From Bog-756 sp963806455 (GTDB taxonomy: Bacteria > Actinomycetota > Acidimicrobiia > Acidimicrobiales > RAAP-2): a DNA stretch of 64,000 bases. The stretch's first letter is position 1, and every line of letters starts with the position of its first letter. Shown here one piece after another: positions 45,611 to 53,617 of this stretch. The DNA lies in assembly GCA_963806455.1 (NCBI GenBank), contig CAWDXZ010000004.1, positions 186,001-250,000 of the forward strand, in the 5' to 3' direction. The notes below the pieces were generated by a model, which saw nothing but the letters and a program-made list of their open reading frames with translations, had not been told where the DNA came from and did not search any database. Made by a program: the position numbers and the translations under genes.

Positions 45611-45643
45611 ATGGCACACCGGCTCAAATAGATGGCACACCGG
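45602..45643 (+). repeat. Perfect 21-bp tandem duplication across the ctaE/qcrC junction
   Basis: Copy 1 is 45602-45622 and copy 2 is 45623-45643, with no mismatches. Each copy begins ctcaaatag (the last two sense codons and the stop of ctaE) and ends atggcacaccgg (the first four codons of qcrC). Because 21 bp is seven codons, the frame is unchanged, and both copies carry a stop and a start. Confidence 0.97.
45611..45631 (+). CDS. Six-codon mini-ORF (MAHRLK) between ctaE and qcrC
   Basis: Created by the tandem duplication: the ATG directly follows the ctaE stop (TAGATG), and the TAG at 45629-45631 directly precedes the qcrC ATG at 45632. It starts with the same four residues as QcrC and ends with the last two of CtaE. 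It may be translationally inert, or may couple ctaE to qcrC. Translation is not shown. Confidence 0.45.
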   Translation: MAHRLK

Positions 45644-46546
45644 ATACGTCGCCTGGTGAAGACCCGCTACCTGGCGCCGTGCGCCCTCGTCGGGTGCGTG
45701 GGCATCGTGGGCCTGCTGGCCTTCTCGCCGAGCCAGGGCTCGGCCGACGCCGCCCCCACCACCACCCTGCCCGCCCTTACCACGACGCGCTCGACGCCGA
45801 CGCCGGTGGGCCAGCCGAGCGCCCCGAGCCTGTCGGAGGTGCTCAACTACCAGGCCCCGTCCAACCAGACCGGCATCTTCTACGTGAACCTGCCCCAGGC
45901 CTTCGTCGACCCGGGCCAGGCCCTGTTCGCCGCCAACTGCTCGAGCTGCCACGGGCCCGAGGCCCTCGGTACCACCCGGGCCCCCAACCTCCAGGGCCTC
46001 GGGGCCGGCACCGTCGACTTCTGGGTGTCGACCGGCCGCATGCCGCTGGCCAACTCGAGCGTGCAGGCCACCCGCAAGCCGCCCCGGTTCAACCGGCTCC
46101 AGACACTCGAGATCGCCGCCTGGGTGCAGTCGCTCACCCCGGGCCAGGGGACCAAGGTGCCCGTCGTCAACACCAACGGAGCCGACCTCGAGGCCGGCAA
46201 CACCCTGTTCACGCTCAACTGTGCCGCCTGCCACACCATCACCGGGGCCGGTGACGCCCTGGCCGGTGGGGCCTATGCCCCCACCCTGCACCTCGCCACC
46301 CTCACCCAGATCGTCGAGGCCGTCCGCTCGGGGCCGGGCGCCATGCCCCACTTCAGCGTGGGCAACATCACCAACGCCGAGGCGCGTGACATCGCCGCCT
46401 ACGTGCACGGCGTGATCCAACACCCGGTCGATCGGGGCGGGGTCGGCCTCGGCGGCATCGGGCCCGTCGGGGAGGGCTTCGTCGGGCTGCTCCTCGGGGT
46501 CGGCGTGCTCATGCTCGTCTGCTTCTGGATCGGGGACCGGACGTGA
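45632..46546 (+). CDS. qcrC: Cytochrome bcc complex di-heme cytochrome c subunit
   Basis: A 304-residue membrane-anchored di-heme cytochrome c that replaces separate cytochromes c1 and c and passes electrons from the bcc complex straight to aa3 oxidase. An N-terminal signal/anchor (LAPCALVGCVGIVGLLAF) precedes two haem sites, CSSCH at about 103-107 and CAACH at about 197-201. A C-terminal helix (GLLLGVGVLMLVCFWIG) anchors it. The ATG at 45632 is the second copy of a duplicated start region. Its TGA overlaps the qcrA GTG. Confidence 0.95.
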   Translation: MAHRIRRLVKTRYLAPCALVGCVGIVGLLAFSPSQGSADAAPTTTLPALTTTRSTPTPVGQPSAPSLSEVLNYQAPSNQTGIFYVNLPQAFVDPGQALFAANCSSCHGPEALGTTRAPNLQGLGAGTVDFWVSTGRMPLANSSVQATRKPPRFNRLQTLEIAAWVQSLTPGQGTKVPVVNTNGADLEAGNTLFTLNCAACHTITGAGDALAGGAYAPTLHLATLTQIVEAVRSGPGAMPHFSVGNITNAEARDIAAYVHGVIQHPVDRGGVGLGGIGPVGEGFVGLLLGVGVLMLVCFWIGDRT

Positions 46547-47484
46547 GCGACGAGTCCCCCCGCCTCGAGGGGCCGCTGCCCATGGCCGCCCTCGACGATC
46601 CTCACCTGCAGCCGTACGCCAAGCACCCCGAAGGGGCGCAGGCGGTGGCGGCGGTGGCCATGGTCATCGGGTTCATCGGTTTCATCGGCTTCGGGATCGC
46701 CTACTGGGTGGGGGACAACACCCAGTGGGAGGCGGCCACCCTCGGCGTCGGGTTGCTCGCCCTGGGCTTCGGGGTCACCGCCTGGGGCAAGTACCTCATG
46801 CCCCAGGGCCCCTTCGTGGAGGAGCGTCACGAGTTCCACTCCTCCGAGGAGGAGCGCGCCGCCATGACCGCAGCCGTGGTGGAGCGCGGCGGCATCGTGG
46901 TCAAGCGGCGAAAGGTCCTGGGCGGGCTGTTCGCCCTCGGCTCGACGGCCATGGGGATCGTCCTCCTCTTCCCCCTCATCCGCTCGCTCGGGCCGAAGCC
47001 CGGCACGACCCTCTTCCAGACCAACTGGAAGAAGAACTCGCAGCTGGTGACGGTGTCCGGGCGGCCGGTGACCGCTGACGACCTCGATCGGGGCGGGGTG
47101 CTCACCGTCTTCCCGCGCGGGTTCCAGGGCTCCTCCCCCGACCAGGTGATCCTCATCCGGCTGGCCGTGCTCGGCCCGTTGGACCCCCCCTATCCCCTGA
47201 GCCCGCCGGGACGCACCGACTGGGGGGTCCAGGGGTACGTGGCCTACTCGAAGATGTGCACCCATCTCGGCTGCCCGGTCGGCCTCTATCAGGAGCAGAC
47301 CCAGCAGCTGGTCTGTCCCTGCCACCAGTCCATCTTCAACGTCAGCGCCGGGGCGGTGCCCGAATTCGGCCCCGCCCCCCGGCCTCTGCCACAATTGCCG
47401 CTGAAGGTGGACTCCGCCGGGTTCCTTCGGTCCCAGGCCGGCTTCGACCAGGCCATCGGCCCCGGCTTCTGGGAGAGGCCGTGA
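46543..47484 (+). CDS. qcrA: Cytochrome bcc complex Rieske iron-sulfur subunit
   Basis: A 313-residue Rieske protein. Actinobacterial QcrA has three N-terminal helices, seen here as VAMVIGFIGFIGFGIAYWV, ATLGVGLLALGFGVTAWG and LGGLFALGSTAMGIVLLFPL. The [2Fe-2S] ligands are in CTHLGC (from residue 239) and CPCHQSIF (near 257). The twin helix-turn geometry avoids a separate Tat signal in this subfamily. GTG start overlaps the qcrC stop and its TGA overlaps the qcrB GTG. Confidence 0.95.
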   Translation: MSDESPRLEGPLPMAALDDPHLQPYAKHPEGAQAVAAVAMVIGFIGFIGFGIAYWVGDNTQWEAATLGVGLLALGFGVTAWGKYLMPQGPFVEERHEFHSSEEERAAMTAAVVERGGIVVKRRKVLGGLFALGSTAMGIVLLFPLIRSLGPKPGTTLFQTNWKKNSQLVTVSGRPVTADDLDRGGVLTVFPRGFQGSSPDQVILIRLAVLGPLDPPYPLSPPGRTDWGVQGYVAYSKMCTHLGCPVGLYQEQTQQLVCPCHQSIFNVSAGAVPEFGPAPRPLPQLPLKVDSAGFLRSQAGFDQAIGPGFWERP

Positions 47485-48977
47485 TCGACAAGACCATCGA
47501 CAAGTCGCTCCGCTGGGTCGACGACCGCCTCGGCGTGGCCAAGAGCGGCCGGACCTTCCTCGACAAGATCTTCCCCGACCACTGGTCGTTCATGCTGGGC
47601 GAGATCGCCCTCTACTCCTTCGTGGTGCTGCTGGCCACCGGGGTCTTCCTCTCCCTCTACTTCGTTCCCTCGGCCCACGAGATCGTCTACCACGGCTCGT
47701 ACCTCCCGCTCCGGGGCCAGCGGGTGTCGGAGGCCTATGCGTCGACCGTCGGGCTGTCCTTCGACGTGAAGTCGGGCCTCCTCATCCGTCAGGCCCACCA
47801 CTGGGCGGCCGACATCTTCCTCGGCGCCATCGCCGTGCACATGGCCCGTGTCTTCTTCACCGGTGCCTTCCGCAAGCCGCGCGAGTTCAACTGGATCGTC
47901 GGGGTGACCATGCTCATCCTCGGCATCGTCAACGGTTTCCTCGGGTACTCGCTCCCCGACGACCTGGTGTCCGGTACCGGCATCCGCATCGCCTACTCGA
48001 TCATCGAGTCCATCCCCCTGGTCGGGAGCTACCTGGCCTTCTTCCTGTTCGGCGGCAACTACCCGGGCAGCGGGGTGATCATTCCCCGTTTCTTCATCCT
48101 GCACGTGCTCATCCTGCCGCTGGTCATCATCGGGCTGCTGGCCGCCCACCTCGGCCTCTTGGTGAAGCAGAAGCACACCCAGTTCGCCGGCAGGGGGAAG
48201 ACCGAGCACAACGTGGTCGGCTCACCCATGTTCCCGACCTTCATGGCCAAGACGACCGGGTTCCTGTTCATGGTGACCGCCGTCATCTTCCTGCTCGGCG
48301 GGTTCGCCCAGATCAACCCGATCTGGCAGTTCGGGCAGTACGAGCCGTACCAGATCTCCTACGCGGTGCAGCCGGACTGGTACATGGGCTGGCTGGACGG
48401 GGCGTTGCGCATCATGCCCAGCTGGGAGTGGGTCGGCTGGGGCCACACCATCCCCCTCGAGGTGTTCCTGCCCGCCGTCATCTTCCCCGGGCTCGTGTTC
48501 AACATCTTCATCGTGTGGCCGTTCCTCGAGACGCATTTCACGAAAGACGTGGCGTACCACAACCTGCTCGACCGTCCCCGCGACCGGCCCAAGCGGACCG
48601 CGGCCGGCGCCGCCATGCTCACCCTCCTGTTCATGGTGTTCTTCGCCTCGTCCACCGACGTCATGGCCAACTTCTTCCAGATCCCGCTCAACGACGTCCT
48701 GTGGTTCTTCCGGTTCGCCGTCCCGATCTCACCGGTCATCGCCTACGTGGTGGCCTACAAGATCTGCAACGAGATGCGGGAGGCCGAGGGCGTCGGCAAG
48801 CGCAAGCGGTCCCAGATCGTCACCCGGTCCCCGAGCGGTGAGTACGTCACCCATCCCGCCGCCCCGAGGCCGGGGGACGGCGTGGATGAGCTCGAGGCCA
48901 TCCCGGTCCCCACCTACATCGACCTCGTGCCGCCGGAGCTGGCCACCGGGGCGGGCGTGCGCCGGGTCATGCGCTGA
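47481..48977 (+). CDS. qcrB: Cytochrome bcc complex cytochrome b subunit
   Basis: A 498-residue cytochrome b that oxidises menaquinol. QAHHWAADIFLGAIAVHMARVFF carries haem-ligand histidines, PDDLVSGTGIRIAYSIIESIPLVG follows, and the second His pair lies near ILHVLILPLVIIGLLAAHLGLL. The tail (KRKRSQIVTRSPSGEYV) is the extended cytosolic C-terminus typical of actinomycetes, where QcrB is the target of telacebec-type drugs. GTG start overlaps the qcrA stop. It ends 13 bp from the convergent oxidoreductase gene. Confidence 0.95.
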   Translation: MIDKTIDKSLRWVDDRLGVAKSGRTFLDKIFPDHWSFMLGEIALYSFVVLLATGVFLSLYFVPSAHEIVYHGSYLPLRGQRVSEAYASTVGLSFDVKSGLLIRQAHHWAADIFLGAIAVHMARVFFTGAFRKPREFNWIVGVTMLILGIVNGFLGYSLPDDLVSGTGIRIAYSIIESIPLVGSYLAFFLFGGNYPGSGVIIPRFFILHVLILPLVIIGLLAAHLGLLVKQKHTQFAGRGKTEHNVVGSPMFPTFMAKTTGFLFMVTAVIFLLGGFAQINPIWQFGQYEPYQISYAVQPDWYMGWLDGALRIMPSWEWVGWGHTIPLEVFLPAVIFPGLVFNIFIVWPFLETHFTKDVAYHNLLDRPRDRPKRTAAGAAMLTLLFMVFFASSTDVMANFFQIPLNDVLWFFRFAVPISPVIAYVVAYKICNEMREAEGVGKRKRSQIVTRSPSGEYVTHPAAPRPGDGVDELEAIPVPTYIDLVPPELATGAGVRRVMR

Positions 48978-48990
48978 CCGGGCCGACGCC

Positions 48991-49878
48991 TCATCGCAGC
49001 TGGGCGCCGCCCTCGGTGACGATCCGCTCGAAGAGGCCGGGATCGGTGTCGAAGGACGAGCCGGGGACGGGCCAGTGGATGACCACCTCGGCGAAGCCCA
49101 GCTCCCGGTAACGTCCGGCCCACTCCACGAAGGCGTCGACCGAGACGAGCGGGCGCTCGGCGGTCAGGCCCTGCAGCAGGACCTTCTCGATCGTCCCCTC
49201 GTCCCGGCCCTGCACCTGGCAGGCCTCGGCCAGACCCTCCATCTGGGCCCTCACCACCTCGAGGACGCGGCCGGCCGGCCGGCCGGCCGGGGCCCCGGGG
49301 TCCCCGTAGGTCACCCAGCCCTGGCCGTGGGCGGCGGCCAGCCCGAGCCCCCGGCGGCCGGCCGCGGCCACCAGAAAGGGGGGCCGGGGCTGCTGCACGC
49401 AACCGGGGACCATGCGGGCGCCCACCGCCCCGTAGTGAGGGCCCGTCTCGGTGGTCGACGACTGGGTCAGGAGCCGGTCGAGCAGGGCGAGGAACTCGGC
49501 GAAGCGGTCTGCACGCTCGCCGGCCGGCCATGGCTGCCCACCCAGCACCGAGGCGTCGAAACCGGTCCCCCCCGAACCGACGCCCACGGTGAGCCGCCCG
49601 TCGGCGAGGTCGTCGAGGGTCATGAGCTCCTTGGCCAGTGGGACGGGGTGACGGAAGTTGGGGGACGTCACCAGGGTCCCGATCCGGAGGCGGCGGGTGG
49701 CCAGGGCCGCGCCGGCCAGGGTGGGCACGGCCCCGAACCACGGCCGGTCGCGGAAGTCCCGCCACGACAGATGGTCGTAGGTGTAGGCGGCATGCAGGCC
49801 GAGCTCCTCGGCCCGCGCCCAGATCGGTTGTCCCTCGGCCCACCGGTAGATGGGGAGGATGACGGTGCTGAGGCGCAT
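48991..49878 (-). CDS. LLM-class (F420-dependent type) flavin oxidoreductase
   Basis: A 295-residue luciferase-like (beta/alpha)8 protein. GLHAAYTYDHLSWRDF, RLRIGTLVTSPNFRHPVPLAKELMTLDDLADGRLTVGVGSGG and the C-terminal VHWPVPG-type end are the family pattern; members in actinomycetes mostly use coenzyme F420. The start is the ATG at 49878 (MRLSTVILPIYRW); the frame stays open further upstream, but that part reads as non-coding. Substrate unknown. It sits between the two respiratory operons without an obvious link to them. Confidence 0.85.
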   Translation of the reverse strand: MRLSTVILPIYRWAEGQPIWARAEELGLHAAYTYDHLSWRDFRDRPWFGAVPTLAGAALATRRLRIGTLVTSPNFRHPVPLAKELMTLDDLADGRLTVGVGSGGTGFDASVLGGQPWPAGERADRFAEFLALLDRLLTQSSTTETGPHYGAVGARMVPGCVQQPRPPFLVAAAGRRGLGLAAAHGQGWVTYGDPGAPAGRPAGRVLEVVRAQMEGLAEACQVQGRDEGTIEKVLLQGLTAERPLVSVDAFVEWAGRYRELGFAEVVIHWPVPGSSFDTDPGLFERIVTEGGAQLR

Positions 49879-49980
49879 ACCCAGGGACGCTACCGGGCGG
49901 GTCGGCGCCGTCCCGGACGGCGGGCGTATCCGACGCCCGGTTGGTTCCGACGTCGACGTCCGAATCTCGCTTGCCCCGCC

Positions 49981-50310
49981 GCCCGGGCCGAGAACCATCG
50001 GCGCGGCCGGGACGACCTCGATGACACCGTCGCCCGGCTGGCGTCCTATGCGGCCGCCGGCGCGCACGTGGTCTACGCCCCGGGGGCTCACCGACCCGTC
50101 GTCCATGTCCCGGGTGGTCGAGGAGGCGGGGCCCCCGGTCAACGTCCTGCTGATCCCGGGCGGGCCCACGGCCGCCCAGCTGGCCGAGGCCGGGGTCAGA
50201 CGGGTGTCGGTCGGAGGCTCACTGGCCCGGGTGGCCTACGGGACGCTGGTGCAGGCGGCCGGGGACCTCCTCGCCTCGGGGTCGCTCGGGCCCGAGCTCC
50301 CCTCCCTGAG
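49981..50310 (+). pseudogene. Remnant of a PEP mutase / isocitrate lyase family gene
   Basis: The only gap over 300 bases (49879-50402) holds a decayed gene. Frame 1 from 49981 reads ARAENHRRGRDDLDDT then VARLASYAAAGAHVVYAPG, and frame 2 from 50087 reads LTDPSSMSRVVEEAGPPVNV and continues to LARVAYGTLVQAAGDLLASG. Joined, this is the C-terminal half of a PEPM/ICL-type lyase. The shift coincides with a run of five G at 50082-50086 where four would keep the frame. The N-terminal half, including the metal-binding part, is absent. No start codon fits. No other gene is seen in the gap. Confidence 0.75.
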
Positions 50311-50402
50311 GCCGGTCACTGATCGCCACCGCCTTCGCCCCCGGAGCCGGGTGACGCCCGAGCCGGCGCGTTCTGACGCCACTCCGACGCCGGACGCGCC
50401 GC

Positions 50403-50795
50403 TCAGACGGCGCCGCCGCGGCGGCTCTCCACGGTCACGCCGATGGCGGCGGACAGGATGAGGGCGGCGGCCAGGGGGGCCATCCACAGTCCGAACACGA
50501 AGGTCAGCACGGCGAACATGGCACCCATGCCGAGGATGAAGGGCCAGATGCTCGACCCGGGGAAGGATTCGATCGTGCCGGCACCCTCGGCCACGTCGGC
50601 GTCGGGGTCGTCGTCGGGCTGGGGCTTCATCCGGTACGACCACCAGAGGTAGTACGAGCCGGGGAGCAGCCCGAGGAGGGCCGAGCCGATGAGCATGAGG
50701 AAACCGGCGTCCTCGTAGCTGGTGAACCAGTAGATCCCGGCGATGACGGCGAAGAACACCCCGATGCCGCCGAGGAACAGTCCGTCGACCTTCAT
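50403..50795 (-). CDS. ctaF: Actinobacterial-type cytochrome c oxidase subunit IV
   Basis: A 130-residue protein with four helices (FLGGIGVFFAVIAGIYWF, GFLMLIGSALLGLLPGSYYLW, SIWPFILGMGAMFAVLTFVFG, LAAALILSAAIGVTV). The pattern and its place after ctaD match subunit IV of actinobacterial aa3 oxidases. The start is ATG 50795 (MKVDGLFLGG), overlapping the ctaD stop (ATGA); the frame extends further but only as ctaD shadow. Confidence 0.88.
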   Translation of the reverse strand: MKVDGLFLGGIGVFFAVIAGIYWFTSYEDAGFLMLIGSALLGLLPGSYYLWWSYRMKPQPDDDPDADVAEGAGTIESFPGSSIWPFILGMGAMFAVLTFVFGLWMAPLAAALILSAAIGVTVESRRGGAV

Positions 50796-52546
50796 GAGCC
50801 CGCCCCCACCGTCTCCCGGTCCGGTAGCGGTTCCTTGCTGGGGCGATGGTGCTTGCGGTGTTCGGGGTGGTTGTAGTCCCAGGTGGGCCGTTCGGACCGG
50901 ATGGGCGGCAGATGGGTGTAGTTGTGATGGGGTGGCGGCGACGATGTGAACCACTCGAGCCCTTGGCCGTCCCAGGGGTTGTCACCGGCCGGCACCGGGT
51001 TCCGCCACGATACCCACAGGTTGACGAGGAAGAAGAGGAACGATGCGCCGATGATGAAGGCACCCACCGTCGAGATCACGTTGAGCCCGGTCCAGCCGTT
51101 GCTGGGCAGGTAATCGGCCACCCGCCGGGGCATGCCGTACAGGCCGACCAGGTACTGGGGCATGAAAGTCACCCAGAAGCCGATGAACAGGCCCCAGAAG
51201 TGGAGCTTGCCCAGCCGTTCGTTGAGCATCCGTCCGAACATCTTGGGGTACCAGAAGTAGAAGCCGGCGAACCCCGCGAACACGCTGGTCCCGATGAGCA
51301 CCTGGTGGAAGTGGGCCACGACGAAGTAGGTGTCGTGGGTCATGAAGTCGACCGGCGGAGAGGCCAGGAGCACCCCGGTCACGCCCCCGAAGAGGAAGGC
51401 GAACAGGAACCCCACCGAGAAGAGCATCGGCGTCTGGAAGCTCAGCTGCCCGCCCCACATGGTGCCGATCCAGTTGAAGAACTTGATGCCGGTCGGCACG
51501 GCGATGAGGTAGGACAGCAACGAGAAGAACGGCAGGAGCACGACGCCCGTGGTGAACATATGGTGGGCCCAGACGCCGGTGGAGAGGGCGGCGATGGACA
51601 TGGTGGCGAACACCATGCCCTTGTAGCCGAAGAGGGGCTTGCGGGAGAAGACCGGGAAGATGTCGGTGACCATCCCGAAGTAGGGCAGGGCCAGGATGTA
51701 CACCTCGGGATGGCCGAAGAACCAGAACAGGTGCTGCCACAGGACGGGGACCCCCCCGCCCTGCACGCTGAAGATGTGGGTCCCGAAGTGGCGGTCGCAG
51801 AAGAGCATCACCACCGCGCCGAACAGCACCGGGAAGGCGATGAGGATGAGGATGCCGGTGACCAGCATGTTCCACGAGAAGATGGGGATCCGGAACATGG
51901 TCATGCCCGGCGCCCGCAGATAGAAGATGGTGGCGGCCAGGTTCACGCCGGTGAAGATGGCGGAGAAGCCGGTGAGGCCCAGCGACATCAGCCACAGGTC
52001 GGCGCCGGCGCCGGGGGAGTTGATGGCGTTGGACAGCGGGGCGTAGGCCACCCAGCCGTAGCTGGCCGCGCCTCCGGCCACCAGGAACCCCGACATCATG
52101 GTGATCGACCCGCCCAGGTACAGCCAGTAGGACAGGGCGTTCAGCCGGGGGAAGGCCATGTCCGGTGCCCCCACCTGGAGCGGCACGATGTAGTTGGCCA
52201 GGCCGCCGAAGGCGAAGGGCCCGGCGAACAGGTACAGCATGAGGCTGCCGTGCATGGTGAACAGCTCGTTGTAGGTCTGGAAGGAGACCAGGGAGGACGT
52301 GGGGTCGGCCAACTGGGCCCGGATGACCAGGGCCATGATGCCGGCGATGAAGAAGAGCACCAGCGAGGTGATCATGTAGCTCTTGCCGATGACCTTGTGG
52401 TCGGTCGAGGTCAGCCAGTTGACGATGCCGGTCGGGCCCTCGTGGTGGGCGTGGCCGTCCCCCTCACCGTGGGTACCGGGACGATGGCCATCGGGCCCCC
52501 CGGGCTCCGGACCGACGAGATCGGGACGTTCGACAGTGGTCGTCAT
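50792..52546 (-). CDS. ctaD: Cytochrome c oxidase subunit I
   Basis: The catalytic subunit of aa3 oxidase (584 residues, twelve helices). WFFGHPEVYILALPYFGM holds the CuB His and the cross-linked Tyr region, THDTYFVVAHFHQVLIG holds haem a3/a ligands, and GAPDMAFPRLNALSYW belongs to the D-pathway entry. GHPEV with the Glu points to an A1-type proton-pumping enzyme. The N-terminal ~40 residues are His/Gly-rich. Start overlaps the ctaC stop. Confidence 0.96.
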   Translation of the reverse strand: MTTTVERPDLVGPEPGGPDGHRPGTHGEGDGHAHHEGPTGIVNWLTSTDHKVIGKSYMITSLVLFFIAGIMALVIRAQLADPTSSLVSFQTYNELFTMHGSLMLYLFAGPFAFGGLANYIVPLQVGAPDMAFPRLNALSYWLYLGGSITMMSGFLVAGGAASYGWVAYAPLSNAINSPGAGADLWLMSLGLTGFSAIFTGVNLAATIFYLRAPGMTMFRIPIFSWNMLVTGILILIAFPVLFGAVVMLFCDRHFGTHIFSVQGGGVPVLWQHLFWFFGHPEVYILALPYFGMVTDIFPVFSRKPLFGYKGMVFATMSIAALSTGVWAHHMFTTGVVLLPFFSLLSYLIAVPTGIKFFNWIGTMWGGQLSFQTPMLFSVGFLFAFLFGGVTGVLLASPPVDFMTHDTYFVVAHFHQVLIGTSVFAGFAGFYFWYPKMFGRMLNERLGKLHFWGLFIGFWVTFMPQYLVGLYGMPRRVADYLPSNGWTGLNVISTVGAFIIGASFLFFLVNLWVSWRNPVPAGDNPWDGQGLEWFTSSPPPHHNYTHLPPIRSERPTWDYNHPEHRKHHRPSKEPLPDRETVGAGS

Positions 52547-53526
52547 GTGGCACCCTTTGGCGTGGCCGGCGCCGGGCTGGCGTTGGACGGGGTGGAGTAG
52601 GTGTTACGGGGCGGGTTGTTCGAGGCCGACGAGCCCGAGCGCTCCAAGGTGTTGCCGGCCGCCACCTGCGCGTGGGCCCACTTGGAGAAGGCGGCGGGGC
52701 TCACCGCCTTCACGCTGAACAGCATCTCGGAATGGTAGAGGCCGCAGATCTGGGTGCACTGCCCATTGTAGGTCCCCGTGTTCAGCACGGTCAGGTCGAA
52801 GACGTTGGTGACCCCGGGGAGGGCGTAGCGGCTGAAGTTGAAGTCCCGCACGTAGAAGCCGTGGATCACGTCATCCGATACCAGGGTGACCTGGACGGTC
52901 TGCCCGACCGGCACCACCATCTGCGGTCCGTGGTTGTTCGGTCCCTGGAGGAGCTCGCCGGCCACGCCGACATTGAGGGCCGGGTAGTCGAAGCGCCAGC
53001 CCCACTGGAAGGCGGTGACATGCACGTTGACTACGGGTGTGCCGGTCGAGGTCACGGTGGCGTTGGCGGCCACGGTGGCGTCGACGTTGTTCTCGGTCAG
53101 CACGGTGTAGGCGAAGAGCACCCCCACGATGAGGATCGGGATGGCGGTGTAGAGGATCTCGATGGGGATGCTCTCGTGGAACTGCCGGGGCATCTCGTCA
53201 GAGCGCTTCCGGTACCGCACGACGGTCCAGAGAATCAACAGGCCCACCAGGACAGCGACGATGATGCCGGTCGTCATCATCCCCGAGTAGAGCTTGAAGG
53301 TGTCCTGACCCTGCTTGGTGGCGCCCCGGCTGGCCCCGTAGGTGGGGTAGAAGCCGCACCCGCCGGCCACCAGTGGCACGGCGACGGCGAGCCCGACGAG
53401 GAAGCGGCGCCGGCGGTGCCCGTCCCCCACCGGGACCGGGCCGCTCCGGGGGCTCCTGTCCCCGGCCGCCGACGAGGGCGCGGAACGCTTTGTGAAGGCG
53501 ATCACGGCGATGAGACTAGTGGGCAC
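52543..53526 (-). CDS. ctaC: Cytochrome c oxidase subunit II
   Basis: A 327-residue subunit II with the CuA centre: CTQICGLYHSEM gives Cys, Cys, His and Met in the classic spacing, with an upstream ligand His in DDVIHGFYVRDF. Two helices (GMMTTGIIVAVLVGLLILW and IPIEILYTAIPILIVGVLFAY) follow an N-terminal signal with a lipobox-like VAGGC, so the mature protein is probably a lipoprotein. First gene of ctaC-ctaD-ctaF; the C-terminal ~40 residues are Ser/Asn/Pro-rich. Confidence 0.95.
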   Translation of the reverse strand: MPTSLIAVIAFTKRSAPSSAAGDRSPRSGPVPVGDGHRRRRFLVGLAVAVPLVAGGCGFYPTYGASRGATKQGQDTFKLYSGMMTTGIIVAVLVGLLILWTVVRYRKRSDEMPRQFHESIPIEILYTAIPILIVGVLFAYTVLTENNVDATVAANATVTSTGTPVVNVHVTAFQWGWRFDYPALNVGVAGELLQGPNNHGPQMVVPVGQTVQVTLVSDDVIHGFYVRDFNFSRYALPGVTNVFDLTVLNTGTYNGQCTQICGLYHSEMLFSVKAVSPAAFSKWAHAQVAAGNTLERSGSSASNNPPRNTYSTPSNASPAPATPKGAT

Positions 53527-53617
53527 AGCGCCCGAATTAGAAGTTCAGACGCGGCCCCGATGGTGCGGGATGAACCTCCTGGTGAGGCGGGTGGCGCCGG
53601 CACGGCGGCGCCGGGTC

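Noticed and set aside
48838..50322. A 494-codon plus-strand frame running from qcrB across the LLM gene.
   Set aside because: It is antisense to the LLM oxidoreductase; only its last part overlaps the PEP-mutase remnant.
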